Below the pieces are notes generated by a model. That model saw only the letters and a list, made by a program, of their open reading frames with translations. It was not told where the DNA came from and did no database searches. A DNA stretch of 64,000 bases, taken from UBA1181 sp045226255. GTDB lineage: Bacteria > Bacteroidota > Bacteroidia > Bacteroidales > Paludibacteraceae. The position numbers and the translations under genes are program-made. Within the stretch, counting starts at the first letter, position 1; each line of letters starts with the position of its first letter. The stretch covers positions 1 to 64,000 of the forward strand of contig JBGVCG010000022.1 in NCBI GenBank assembly GCA_045226255.1. Direction: 5' to 3'. Below are positions 1-8,833 of the stretch, in pieces.

Positions 1-1938
1 ATAGTAACCAACACGTGCCAAGTAGTCACCAGAGTTGTTCCAGTTAGCCTTGAAAGCACATTCAGCGTCTCCACCGAAGCAAGTAACAGAACCGTTACCT
101 CTCTCGTTCCACATCTCAACATTGTAGCCGTTTCCGACTTCCTGCACACCATTGTTGGTCAATGTCTTTCCGTTACCAGACAATTTAGTCTTTTGCTGGC
201 ATGGGTCGATGGCTTCGCCGCTTTCGCCGCCTTCACCACCTTCGCCACCTTCGCCACCTTCGGATGAACCGCCGCAGTTCTCAACTTTAACGGAAGCTTT
301 CTTAGCCAAGACAGTACCTCTTGAGTTGGTGATGGTGATATCGCCAGTTCCAGAAGATTTAGGCTTCCACTCAACGCTACCTGCAGCATTGATGTCCTTC
401 TTGATCACATAACCAGCCACGCCAGTGAACTCAACGTAGTTGATGTTACATCCGTCGCCGTCGTTCGTGGATTTGATGAAGAGTCTCATCTTTTGGGTTG
501 ATACCGGATCGAATGTAGCGGAGAAGTCGTGACCGACTGTCTTGCCAGTGTAAGCGGTTTTCCATGAACCGTTCTCGTCGTATTGTACTTCGAAGCTTGA
601 GATGAGGCTATACTCGGTGCACTCGTCGATCTTGATACCACCGACGGTCTGAGTCTTGCCGAAGTCGAAAGCGACCCACTCGTTAGAACCTGTCATGGTT
701 CCCCAACGGCTGTTGCCTCCGTGGTTACCGTCATCGCTCAGGATCTTATCTACAGTCCAGTATGGAGTACCGTTGTTCTCCCACTCGGAAGAAGCGCTAA
801 CGTCTTTGATGGAAACCTCTGTGGAAGAGGAGCCTGAACCGAAGTTCAAAGAGTAGGTTCTGCCATCCACATCACCATCCAATGTCCAAGAGATGGAGTA
901 AGAGGAATCCTTGCAATATTTCTCAGCAGATGAAACGGTGAGAGTGAACTCTGGTTCTGGCACGGCTGGTCTGCCGGAGCCCACCACGATGTCACCACCA
1001 TTTGGAATAGCCTTGAAATATACATAACCGTTCTTCTCCTCGAATTCAAGTTCATTGTCGCTCTGTTTTACCGTCATGTTGGACCAGCCACTCTGCATAG
1101 GCACGCGGACAGACAATGGGTAATCCCACTTACACAGCGTGTTGCTGGTAAGGCTTGAGTTGAGCGTCAAAGAGTAAGTGTCGCTGGATGCGTCGCTTGA
1201 GATCTTCTTGAAAGAAGCGGCGTCACGCTCCTTGAGGTACATGATCGCATCACGTGCCGTACATACCCAATAGTCACTCTTGTTTTGATCCAACCATTTC
1301 AGCGTACCAGTGAAGGCATCCGCACTTGTCGGAGAATAACTACCGTTTGCTTGACGGCCATCGATACCGTGGATCAGGAACACCATCCATCCGCCATTGG
1401 CGCCAGAACATCTGCTGGTGAATTGGCTTTGTGAGTTGATACCTTGGGTACCACAGATTTGGCAGTCGAATTTTGCCAAGTTTTGCGGAGACTTGCTATT
1501 GGTTTGTCCACCGCAAATACGTCCACCGATGTAGTAGTTCAGCGTGTTGCTGATCTCGTTACAGTTCGGATAGGCGATGGTCAAACAAGGCTGTCCGATC
1601 TCTCGTTCGATTGTGTTCTTGGAAGAAGCCAACTCGCCAGAATTAGTGCTGTGACTGTCTGTGTGGCTACCAATCTCGTGTCCTTTTTGGGCTATGGATT
1701 TATATGTGCCCCATTGCCCATTTGTCCAGCCCGTTACAACGTAGAAGGTTGCTTTGAATCCATATTGATCCAATTGTTGGGCTGCCCAACTATGGGAATT
1801 AGCCTCATTGGCACCGTCGTCGAAGGTAAAGGTTATCGCCGACTTGGCCCAATCCTCCCATGTGGCCACCTCCTGCGCCATCACGCCTGAGGCACATAAT
1901 GCCACACCAGTGATAAGTGTAAAAATTTTCTTTTTCAT
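1..1938 (-). CDS. Polysaccharide deacetylase (CE4) - discoidin-like - GH11 xylanase fusion, C-terminus cut by window edge
   Basis: 646 codons are visible from the ATG at 1938; the gene is still open at base 1. A signal peptide ends near residue 21 (VMAQ). Residues about 30-200 are a NodB/CE4 deacetylase: TFTFDDG gives Asp40-Asp41 and SHTDSH gives metal ligands His92 and His96. Residues about 370-505 look like an F5/8-type C (discoidin) carbohydrate-binding domain (WVAFDFGKTQTVGGIKI). A glycine-glutamate linker (repeated GGE, about residues 560-572) follows. The last ~65 residues (GYNVEMWNERGNGS ... FKANWNNSGDYLARVGYY) match the start of a GH11 xylanase. By family knowledge, CE4 acetyl-xylan esterases and GH11 enzymes both act on xylan, so one secreted chain would deacetylate and cut it. 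The GH11 catalytic glutamates lie outside the window. CE4 call is strong, GH11 good, discoidin moderate. Confidence 0.85.
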   Translation of the reverse strand, partial: MKKKIFTLITGVALCASGVMAQEVATWEDWAKSAITFTFDDGANEANSHSWAAQQLDQYGFKATFYVVTGWTNGQWGTYKSIAQKGHEIGSHTDSHSTNSGELASSKNTIEREIGQPCLTIAYPNCNEISNTLNYYIGGRICGGQTNSKSPQNLAKFDCQICGTQGINSQSQFTSRCSGANGGWMVFLIHGIDGRQANGSYSPTSADAFTGTLKWLDQNKSDYWVCTARDAIMYLKERDAASFKKISSDASSDTYSLTLNSSLTSNTLCKWDYPLSVRVPMQSGWSNMTVKQSDNELEFEEKNGYVYFKAIPNGGDIVVGSGRPAVPEPEFTLTVSSAEKYCKDSSYSISWTLDGDVDGRTYSLNFGSGSSSTEVSIKDVSASSEWENNGTPYWTVDKILSDDGNHGGNSRWGTMTGSNEWVAFDFGKTQTVGGIKIDECTEYSLISSFEVQYDENGSWKTAYTGKTVGHDFSATFDPVSTQKMRLFIKSTNDGDGCNINYVEFTGVAGYVIKKDINAAGSVEWKPKSSGTGDITITNSRGTVLAKKASVKVENCGGSSEGGEGGEGGEGGESGEAIDPCQQKTKLSGNGKTLTNNGVQEVGNGYNVEMWNERGNGSVTCFGGDAECAFKANWNNSGDYLARVGYY

Positions 1939-2045
1939 ACTGAATAAGTGTATAATGATTAATACTTTGTTTAATACTTCTAGATTCCTACGTTGGAAAT
2001 CTTCAAAACTCATTCATACCGTGTTTTTCATCATATTCAACCTCG

Positions 2046-2076
2046 CAAATTTAGTCAATTCTCTTTCATGTACAAA
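2046..2076 (-). promoter_or_regulatory. Promoter of the deacetylase-xylanase gene
   Basis: On the minus strand TTTG (2076-2073), 19 bp, then TAAATTTG (2053-2046), a full match to the Bacteroidota -33/-7 promoter. Transcription would start near 2040, leaving a 5' leader of about 100 bases. Confidence 0.7.
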
Positions 2077-2125
2077 GAAAAATTCACTTATTCCTTAAAA
2101 AATGTATTTTCATCGGTGAAAGTAG

Positions 2126-2133
2126 TATATTTG
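2126..2133 (+). promoter_or_regulatory. Probable -7 element for the outer membrane receptor gene
   Basis: TATATTTG matches TAnnTTTG. No clear TTTG sits at the right distance upstream. It would give a leader of about 120 bases before the ATG at 2259. The gene-free stretch 1939-2258 otherwise holds only the divergent minus-strand promoter; I see no small gene in it. Confidence 0.4.
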
Positions 2134-2258
2134 TCCGATTTTCGGAAAATTTTTCAGGGTGACGCTTTGTCTTAAGACATTCAGATGTGTATTTGAAAGG
2201 TGAAATTCGGGGAGATTTCCGCACAAATCCTAATTTAGTCTAATATAATTATTTTGTT

Positions 2259-5111
2259 ATGAGTGTTTTAAATGGTCGCCTATTTCTAATCCTAGGTTTA
2301 TTTTGTGCGTTTTCTTTCTCTCTCTCCGCTGCTACCCTTACGGGAAAGGTGACAGACCGGGAAACGAAGGAGACTTTGCCTTATGCGAATGTGGAGCTTC
2401 TTCTCGCTTCGGATAGTTCTGTGGTGAAAGGGGAGATGTCGACTGAGGATGGCGCTTTTAGCCTTGAGAATGTGAAGGTGGGGGATTACTTGGTGCGTAT
2501 CTCATATATGGGCTATGTGGATCGTTACCGTAAGGTGAAGTTGACGACGGATACCAGTTCGGTCGAATTGGGCAAAATCGCCCTGAAAACGGATAACCAA
2601 CTGATCGAGGAGGTGGCTGTCTTGGCGACGATGACGCCTCTGCAGGTGAAGGAGGACACGTTGATCTACAATGCCTCTTCTTTCCGTGTGGCTGATGGCG
2701 CTATGCTGGAGGACCTTGTCAAGAAGTTGCCGGGCGCCGAATTGACCACCGACGGTAAGCTGATCGTCAATGGCAAGGAGGTGAAGAAGATATTGGTCGA
2801 TGGTAAGGAGTTCTTCTCCGACGATCCTAAAGTCTCTCTGAAAAACCTTCCTGCCAACATGGTGAAGGATGTGAAGGCATACGACAAGAAAAGTGAGTCC
2901 TCCCAACTGACGGGTGTGGATGATGACGAGGATGAGATGGTGCTCGACCTGACCGTGAAGAAGGGCATGAAGGATGGCTGGATCGGTAATATCTTCGGTG
3001 GATTGGGCTCTGACCTCCGTGTCGACGACCCTGATCTGCGCTATGAACTGGGTGGAAACGTTAGCAAATTCACCGACAACTCCAACTTCTCCATGGTCGC
3101 CTCCTCCAACAATACGAACAAGAACGGATATGATGGGAATAGCGATAGGGCTGCTTCCCAGGACAACGGAATCAATACCGCTTCCACGTTGGGTGCTACT
3201 TTCGCCAAGGAGAAGAACGAACATTATGATTACGGAGGCAATGTGCAGTACCGCCACGTCAAAAATGATTTGGAGAAGAACACATTCCGGGAGACCTTCC
3301 GCCGTGGCGGAACGACATATGCCGATGACCATACCTTGTCGCTGAAACATACAGACAACGTTTCGGGTAGCTTCCGTTTTAAGTGGAGCCCTGATTCCAT
3401 GACGAGTATTGTCTTCAGACCTAATGTGAGCTATTCGCATACTTTCGGGAAGAACGAGGGACTGTCCTCGAATTATAATAGTTCCCACAAAATGAATTAT
3501 TCGAAGATCTCTTCCCGCAGGAACAACGGCGACAACCTGAACCTGAATGGTTCGTTGCGCTTTGTCCGCAAGCTGAACGCGAAGGGCAGGAACATCGGCT
3601 TGAATTTCAACTCTGGCTATAGCCATTCTCCTTCCGACCAAACCTCCGTAACCCGTACGGACTTCCGATTCTATGAGGATGAGTTTGACATGGATGAGTC
3701 GGTGGACTCTTCGTTGATGACGGATCGTTGGACGGATAAGATGAAGAATACCTTCAACTATTCCGCGGAGGCCTCCTATACAGAGCCTCTCTTCCCTAAG
3801 CATTTCTTGACGATTAAGTACCGTTTCCAGCATCGTGGTTCCGACTCGTATTCTTATGTGTACGAATCCTCCGATTTGTCTCGTATGCTCGATTCGCTCA
3901 GTAGTTCGGTGGAGAATGATTACAATACCCATCGGGCTGAGTTGGGTTTCCAAGGGAAAGGTGCCAAGATGAATTATAACATCGGATTCGCTTTGCAGCC
4001 GCAAATCTCCTCGACGGAGAATCTCCTGGGGGCGAACAAGGGGAAGGATACGAAACAGACTGTCCTCAATTTCTCGCCTAGCCTGCGCTACATATATAGG
4101 TTCAGCAAGCAACAAAACCTGATGCTCCGTTACAACGGACAGAGTTCCGCACCGGATGTGGAGGACTTGCAACGCGTGATCGATGAGAGCGACCCATTGA
4201 ACCTGCGGTATGGTAACCCCGACCTGAAACCGTCATATACGAACACGGTGTCGGCGCGCTATAAGAAATACAATCAGGCAAAGCAGAGCAGTATCATGAT
4301 GAATGTGACCTTCCGCAACGTGGTGAACGCAATCACCAACATCATCTTGTATGATGAGACTACGGGTGCGCAGGAGTATCACCGTGCGAACGTGAACGGT
4401 AACTGGGACCTCAGCGCGCAATTCTCCAACAGCACACCTTTCCGCAAGCATCGTAACTTCCTCTTCTCCAGCAATACGAAGGCGGGTTATAGCCGGGATG
4501 TCTCTTTCGAGGATAATGGGCTGAGACGCGTCTTGGGTATGCTCGATCTGTTCGGTAAATATCAGTTGGGCTATAAAAACGATAGATTCAACACCTTCTT
4601 GTATGTGACGGGCCGTTACCAGAACAGTACGACGGAGAGCGAGGAGTTCGGGTCTGGTTTGAGCTTTGACGTGAACCTGCCATGGAATATGATTCTTGCC
4701 TCGGATATCGATTACCACTACTACAGCGGATATAGTGATATGTTCGATAAGGATGCTGTTTTGTGGAACGCGAGCCTGACCAAACAGTTCTTGAAGAACA
4801 ATGCCGGCGCATTTAAGTTCAAGGTGTTTGACATCTTGGGGCAACAGAGCAACCTCTCCCGCCGAATCACGGAGAACTCTATCGTCGAAACATGGTCCAA
4901 TACACTGGGTAATTATTTTATTCTTCAATTCACATACAAATTCAATACTTTGGGGTCGAAAGCGGCTAAGGAGAAGGATGAACCAGACATGGAGGAGCGT
5001 CGTCCGAACGGGAATCGCCGTATGACTCCTAGGGAAGGACATGGTCCAGGTTGGGGAGGTGAAGCTCCTGGAGGTTTCGACAGAGGAAGAGGAGGTCATG
5101 GAGACCACTGA
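2259..5111 (+). CDS. TonB-dependent receptor-like outer membrane beta-barrel protein
   Basis: 950 residues with a signal peptide (cleavage after about residue 24, LSAA). Residues ~25-105 are a CarboxypepD_reg beta-sandwich (LTGKVTDRETKETLPYANV), as in SusC-type receptors. Residues ~125-235 are a reduced plug-like region (VNGKEVKKILVDGKEFF). The rest is a long outer membrane barrel whose last strand is near ILQFTYKFNTLG. About 45 residues rich in Arg, Gly and Pro follow, an unusual tail since barrels normally end at the last strand. No SusD partner lies next to it, so a glycan role is not supported; family members transport or anchor at the outer membrane. Substrate unknown. Confidence 0.85.
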   Translation: MSVLNGRLFLILGLFCAFSFSLSAATLTGKVTDRETKETLPYANVELLLASDSSVVKGEMSTEDGAFSLENVKVGDYLVRISYMGYVDRYRKVKLTTDTSSVELGKIALKTDNQLIEEVAVLATMTPLQVKEDTLIYNASSFRVADGAMLEDLVKKLPGAELTTDGKLIVNGKEVKKILVDGKEFFSDDPKVSLKNLPANMVKDVKAYDKKSESSQLTGVDDDEDEMVLDLTVKKGMKDGWIGNIFGGLGSDLRVDDPDLRYELGGNVSKFTDNSNFSMVASSNNTNKNGYDGNSDRAASQDNGINTASTLGATFAKEKNEHYDYGGNVQYRHVKNDLEKNTFRETFRRGGTTYADDHTLSLKHTDNVSGSFRFKWSPDSMTSIVFRPNVSYSHTFGKNEGLSSNYNSSHKMNYSKISSRRNNGDNLNLNGSLRFVRKLNAKGRNIGLNFNSGYSHSPSDQTSVTRTDFRFYEDEFDMDESVDSSLMTDRWTDKMKNTFNYSAEASYTEPLFPKHFLTIKYRFQHRGSDSYSYVYESSDLSRMLDSLSSSVENDYNTHRAELGFQGKGAKMNYNIGFALQPQISSTENLLGANKGKDTKQTVLNFSPSLRYIYRFSKQQNLMLRYNGQSSAPDVEDLQRVIDESDPLNLRYGNPDLKPSYTNTVSARYKKYNQAKQSSIMMNVTFRNVVNAITNIILYDETTGAQEYHRANVNGNWDLSAQFSNSTPFRKHRNFLFSSNTKAGYSRDVSFEDNGLRRVLGMLDLFGKYQLGYKNDRFNTFLYVTGRYQNSTTESEEFGSGLSFDVNLPWNMILASDIDYHYYSGYSDMFDKDAVLWNASLTKQFLKNNAGAFKFKVFDILGQQSNLSRRITENSIVETWSNTLGNYFILQFTYKFNTLGSKAAKEKDEPDMEERRPNGNRRMTPREGHGPGWGGEAPGGFDRGRGGHGDH

Positions 5112-5166
5112 TAAGACTTGGAAATATCATCTCATTGGGCACTTATTAAAAATAATCAAAAAAATA

Positions 5167-5197
5167 TTTGCAATTAGTATTTTTTTTGTTACGTTTG
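5167..5197 (+). promoter_or_regulatory. Promoter of the Crp/Fnr-type regulator gene
   Basis: TTTG (5167-5170), 19 bp, TACGTTTG (5190-5197): a full Bacteroidota promoter match. The ATG is at 5224, so the leader is only ~20 bases and the regulator is transcribed apart from the receptor gene. Confidence 0.75.
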
Positions 5198-5223
5198 TAC
5201 GATAATGAAAAAATGTATGTGAT

Positions 5224-5823
5224 ATGGAAAGTCTGGATAAAGTTTTTTTTTATGACTTCTTAAAAAATGTGATGGGAGAGAACCTTGATGTGAATCTCTC
5301 CGAAGAATCGAAGGAGTTGATAAGATCCTACACACGCATAATCAGGTTGAATAAGGGAGAGTTCTTGCAGATTGAAGGTGACGTGAGTCGCTTTTGGGGA
5401 TATGTGTCTGAGGGCTTGGTACGCGTGTATTATTTGCAACACGACAAGGAAATTACGGAACAGCTTGCGCATGAGGGGGATGGATTCCTTGATTATGAGA
5501 GTTTCTTTAATCAATCTCCTAGCCGTCGGTTCATCCAAATGTTGGAGCCGACCACGCTCTATTTGTTCCCTCGCTTAGAGTGCGAGGAGTTATGTAGCAA
5601 GGATATGGAAATCCGTCGTTTCTTCAGGTTGATGACGGAATTGACCCTTCTTTTGAAGAAAAAGAGGATCCAGAATACGATATTCAAATCCGCTAAGGAA
5701 AGATATCAAATTCTCTTGAATGAGAAGCCGAATCTGGTCTTGAGGGTGCCTTCCATCTATGTGGCTTCCTATTTGGGTATTACCCCGGAGACGCTTAGCC
5801 GAATTCGCTCGACTGTGAAGTGA
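5224..5823 (+). CDS. Crp/Fnr-family transcriptional regulator
   Basis: 199 residues, the usual size. The N-terminal ~130 residues form a cyclic-nucleotide-binding-type beta roll (LNKGEFLQIEGD, then GFLDYESFF). The C-terminus carries a short helix-turn-helix (VASYLGITPETLSRIRS). No iron-sulphur cysteine cluster of the FNR type is visible, and whether the pocket binds cAMP cannot be told. Related Bacteroidota proteins are mostly uncharacterised one-component regulators. It lies 112 bp after the receptor gene with its own promoter; regulation of that neighbour is possible but only inferred. Confidence 0.88.
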   Translation: MESLDKVFFYDFLKNVMGENLDVNLSEESKELIRSYTRIIRLNKGEFLQIEGDVSRFWGYVSEGLVRVYYLQHDKEITEQLAHEGDGFLDYESFFNQSPSRRFIQMLEPTTLYLFPRLECEELCSKDMEIRRFFRLMTELTLLLKKKRIQNTIFKSAKERYQILLNEKPNLVLRVPSIYVASYLGITPETLSRIRSTVK

Positions 5824-5900
5824 TTCGCTACAAATATTTTATGTGGGCGTGCGGACAGAAATCGTCTCCGTGCGCCTTTTTATTTTTCAGCGGGAAATCG

Positions 5901-5908
5901 TATTTTTG
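5901..5908 (+). promoter_or_regulatory. -7 element for the DUF4268/acyltransferase run
   Basis: TATTTTTG matches TAnnTTTG 18 bases before the ATG at 5927. No clear -33 TTTG is seen. It would drive the five-gene run to 9979. Confidence 0.5.
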
Positions 5909-5926
5909 CGTTAAAATTGTTTTCTC

Positions 5927-6415
5927 ATGTACTCAAGGGAAGAGGTCAAAATATTAAAACGTGAATTCTGGACGGGTTTCGACGCTTTCTGCGCCGAACT
6001 CCCTCGCTTTAAAATCCGTAAGCGTAAATGGATCTTGTATAATACTAAAATCAAGGGCGTGGAACTGAAGTTCGATGCCACGCGCGATGGTGCCTATGTC
6101 ATTTTCGAACTGAATCATCCGAAGCTCAGCAAACGCCTTGAGATGTTCGAGCTGATGAAGAAGTATAAGGTCGTGGTAGACCAATTCTTCGCTGACGCGG
6201 AGTGGCAGGAGCAGTTTGAGAAGCCGTGCGGGACGATGGTCTCCCGTATCTACAGATATCTCGGCGGATTGGATATCCACCGCAGGGAGCAGTGGCCGGA
6301 GTTCTATCCGTTCCTCTCCCGCGAGATGTGCCACTGTGAACGTATGTTCAAGGAGATGCGCGAATTGCTTCAGGATTGCGTTGAATCTAAAGAGCCTATG
6401 ACGGATGGGGAATAG
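5927..6415 (+). CDS. DUF4268 domain-containing protein
   Basis: 162 residues, soluble, no signal peptide. The sequence (FWTGFDAFCAELP near the start, then GVELKFDATRDGAYVIFEL) fits DUF4268, a common Bacteroidota family of unknown function related in fold to restriction-endonuclease-like proteins. It overlaps the following acyltransferase by 11 bases, so the two are probably translated together, although a link to lipid or pigment synthesis is not otherwise supported. Confidence 0.8.
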   Translation: MYSREEVKILKREFWTGFDAFCAELPRFKIRKRKWILYNTKIKGVELKFDATRDGAYVIFELNHPKLSKRLEMFELMKKYKVVVDQFFADAEWQEQFEKPCGTMVSRIYRYLGGLDIHRREQWPEFYPFLSREMCHCERMFKEMRELLQDCVESKEPMTDGE

Positions 6416-7295
6416 GACTTGGAAGGGTAAGACGGGTGGCGGTTGGTTCGGACAGAACTTCCTGCTGATGTTCCTCGCCAAGGTGAGGGTCGTCTGGCTC
6501 TATCCTGTCTTGTGCCTTGTCATTCCTTTCTACCTGATCTTCGCCCGAAAGGGCTATCATGCCATTTTTTCTTATTTCCACGAACGTCTCCACTATTCCA
6601 AGTGGCAATCCTTCGTCTCTACTTGCCGCAATCATTTCCTTTTCGGCGAAGTGGTGCTGGATAAGTTCGCCATCCTTGCGGGTAATACTTCCCAATTCAA
6701 AGTGGAGATGCAGGGGGAGGATATCGTGGATGGACTCCTAGACGGTGAGAGCGGTTTCATCATCGCCAGCGCACATTTCGGCAACTTAGAGATGGCTGGA
6801 CTCTCTATCCATCAGGAAAAGAAACGCATGAACGGTATTATCTTCGGGGGTGAGCGTGGGGGATTCCAGAACCGCCGTGACCAGGCCTTCGGCAAGATGA
6901 ATATTAACCTGATCCCTGTCACGGAGGATATGTCGCACCTCTTCACCATCAAAAATGCCTTGGAGGAGGGGGAGGTGGTCACTATCCCGTGCGACCGTTT
7001 CCTGGGGGGAAATAAGAAGATCTCCTCGACGTTCTTGGACGGTGAGGCTGATTTCCCGGTGGGGACCTTCCGGCTCGCCGCTCAGCTGAATGTGCCGGTC
7101 GCCACGTTGTTCATCGTGAAAATCAGCAATTCGAAATATTACGGATATTCTAAGTTGTTGCATCCTTCTCCTACCGCCGCAAACTCTACGGAGCAGGCGG
7201 AGTTCCTCGCGAAGCAGTTTGTGGAGGAGCTGGAGTCGATGGTTCGACGCTTCCCGCTTCAATGGTTTAATTATTATCAATATTGGAACTCATAA
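6405..7295 (+). CDS. LpxL/HtrB-like lysophospholipid-type acyltransferase
   Basis: 296 residues. A hydrophobic N-terminal segment (about 26-47, VRVVWLYPVLCLVIPFYLIF) would hold it at the inner membrane. The HX4E catalytic motif of the lipid A lauroyl acyltransferase family is intact (His124 to Glu129, HFGNLE), and a later conserved block reads VTIPCDRFLGG. In aryl-polyene and flexirubin clusters a member of this family attaches or transfers the polyene chain to a lipid. Here it heads a run with methyltransferase, dehydratase and ketosynthase genes, which supports that role over lipid A synthesis. Eight bases separate it from the next gene. Confidence 0.8.
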   Translation: MGNRTWKGKTGGGWFGQNFLLMFLAKVRVVWLYPVLCLVIPFYLIFARKGYHAIFSYFHERLHYSKWQSFVSTCRNHFLFGEVVLDKFAILAGNTSQFKVEMQGEDIVDGLLDGESGFIIASAHFGNLEMAGLSIHQEKKRMNGIIFGGERGGFQNRRDQAFGKMNINLIPVTEDMSHLFTIKNALEEGEVVTIPCDRFLGGNKKISSTFLDGEADFPVGTFRLAAQLNVPVATLFIVKISNSKYYGYSKLLHPSPTAANSTEQAEFLAKQFVEELESMVRRFPLQWFNYYQYWNS

Positions 7296-7303
7296 AATAG
7301 CAT

Positions 7304-8395
7304 ATGGAATTACAATCCCCTCAAAAAGAGATCTACGGAAAGGAACGTTTCTCGGCTTTGCAGGCGCAGCGGCTTGCGCAGGAGATCGCTGCGGGACCGG
7401 TTGTCTTTCAGGTTTCCCGCCTTATGGTTAAGTTCGGCATCCTCCAGTTGTTGGACGACAACAAGGATGGCCTGACGTTGGAAGAGGTGGCGGAACGCTC
7501 CCATCTCTCCAAGTATGGTACGCAATGCCTGCTGGAGTCTTCCCTGACGATCGGAACCGTTATCCTGAAGGAGGGTCGCTTCCGCTTGGCGAAGGCGGGC
7601 TGGTTTTTGCTGCACGACGATATGGTGCGCGTCAACATGGATTTTAATCATGATGTGAACTATCTGGGACTTTTCCGCCTGGAGGAGTCTATCATAAACG
7701 GCAAGCCTGAGGGCCTGAAGGTCTTCGGAGAGTGGCCGACGATCTACGAAGGGCTCTCCCAACTGCCTAAGCAGGTACAGAAGAGCTGGTTCGGGTTCGA
7801 CCATTACTATTCGGACTGCTCGTTCGACGAGGCGCTGAACATCGTCTTCGACGGACATCGCAAGCGTTTGTTGGATGTCGGGGGAAATACGGGACGCTTC
7901 GCCACACGTTGCGTCACCCACTCCGCGGAGGCCGAGGTGACCATCATGGACCTTCCGCAACAGCTGGAGATGATGCGTGCCCAGACGAAGGGTATCCCTG
8001 GTGCGGATAGGATCCACGGACATGGTGCGAACCTTTTGGACGAGCGTGTGCCTTTCCCTACGGGCTTCGACGCGATATGGATGAGCCAGTTCCTCGATTG
8101 CTTCAGCGAGACGGAGGTGGTCAGCATCTTGCGCCGCGCCGCCGCTTCGATGGACAACAATGCCCGCCTCTTCATTATGGAGACCTTCTGGGATAGGCAA
8201 CGATTCGAGACCGCTTCGTACTGCCTTGCGCAAATCAGTATCTATTTCACCGCCATGGCGAACGGTAACAGCAAAATGTATTATTCCAAGGATATGATCC
8301 GCTGTGTCAACGAGGCGGGCCTTGAGGTGGAGGCGATCCACGACGGATTAGGAATGGGTCATAGCCTTGTCGTCTGTAAAATCGCACAGAAATGA
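7304..8395 (+). CDS. SAM-dependent methyltransferase (O-methyltransferase type)
   Basis: 363 residues. The N-terminal ~110 residues are a winged-helix-like dimerisation domain (FGILQLLDDNKDGLTLEEVAE). SAM-binding motif I is LLDVGGNTGRF (about residue 187 onward), followed by VTIMDLPQQLEMM, the acidic-loop DLPQ seen in the plant-type O-methyltransferase group, then FDAIWMSQFLDCF. By family it methylates a hydroxyl on an aromatic or polyketide-like substrate; the exact substrate is unknown. It overlaps the next gene by 4 bases (ATGA), indicating translational coupling inside the cassette. Confidence 0.85.
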   Translation: MELQSPQKEIYGKERFSALQAQRLAQEIAAGPVVFQVSRLMVKFGILQLLDDNKDGLTLEEVAERSHLSKYGTQCLLESSLTIGTVILKEGRFRLAKAGWFLLHDDMVRVNMDFNHDVNYLGLFRLEESIINGKPEGLKVFGEWPTIYEGLSQLPKQVQKSWFGFDHYYSDCSFDEALNIVFDGHRKRLLDVGGNTGRFATRCVTHSAEAEVTIMDLPQQLEMMRAQTKGIPGADRIHGHGANLLDERVPFPTGFDAIWMSQFLDCFSETEVVSILRRAAASMDNNARLFIMETFWDRQRFETASYCLAQISIYFTAMANGNSKMYYSKDMIRCVNEAGLEVEAIHDGLGMGHSLVVCKIAQK

Positions 8396-8820
8396 ACCCG
8401 TTGAACGCCTCCGCTTTTTTGCCGCAACGTGCGCCTTTCCTCCTTGTGGACAGGTTGTTGGAGTGTGAACAGCATTTCTGCCACACCGACTTTATCATCC
8501 CGGTGGAGCATCCGATGGTGCGGGAGGGTCACATGAGCGAAGGGGGGATCATGGAGAATGTCGCCCAGACTTGCGCGACCCATATTGGCTATCTCTCCCG
8601 CCATCTCCCGATTCGTATCGGGGTGGTCGCCTCGGTGAAGAACGTGGAAATCATCTCTTTGCCTAAGGTGGGGGCACATCTTGAGACGACGGTGGAGGAA
8701 CAGGGCGAACCGATTTTCTCCGTCTCCATCTATAATGCGAAGGTATTCTCCGAAGGGACGCTTGTGGCGCAAGGCGAAATGCGCGTCGTCCTGACGGACC
8801 AAATCCCTACTGAACAATGA
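8392..8820 (+). CDS. 3-hydroxyacyl-ACP dehydratase, FabZ-like hotdog protein
   Basis: 142 residues, single hotdog fold. The FabZ-type start (FLPQRAPFLLVDRL) is clear, and the catalytic pair is kept: His40 (VEHPMVREG) and Glu55 (GGIMENVAQ), 15 residues apart against 14 in typical FabZ. The HFPG motif has drifted, as in dedicated aryl-polyene dehydratases compared with housekeeping FabZ. It would remove water from a 3-hydroxyacyl-ACP intermediate during polyene extension. It lies between the methyltransferase (overlapping by 4 bases) and the ketosynthase (13 bases away). Confidence 0.85.
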   Translation: MNPLNASAFLPQRAPFLLVDRLLECEQHFCHTDFIIPVEHPMVREGHMSEGGIMENVAQTCATHIGYLSRHLPIRIGVVASVKNVEIISLPKVGAHLETTVEEQGEPIFSVSIYNAKVFSEGTLVAQGEMRVVLTDQIPTEQ

Positions 8821-8833
8821 ATTTCCGATTACC

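Noticed and set aside
203..262. Short tandem repeat of CCACCTTCG type, considered as a CRISPR or microsatellite
   Set aside because: It codes the GGE linker in frame and has no spacers.
1444..1890. 148-codon plus-strand frame
   Set aside because: Antisense to the CE4 domain, whose metal motifs are read on the other strand.
2502..4172. 556-codon minus-strand frame opposite the receptor gene
   Set aside because: It is antisense to a well-supported receptor gene, has no signal peptide, domain or start context, and its composition is Ile/Val/His-rich as expected of a mirror frame.
7310..8341. 343-codon minus-strand frame opposite the methyltransferase
   Set aside because: Fully antisense to a clear methyltransferase with intact SAM motif; no recognisable family.
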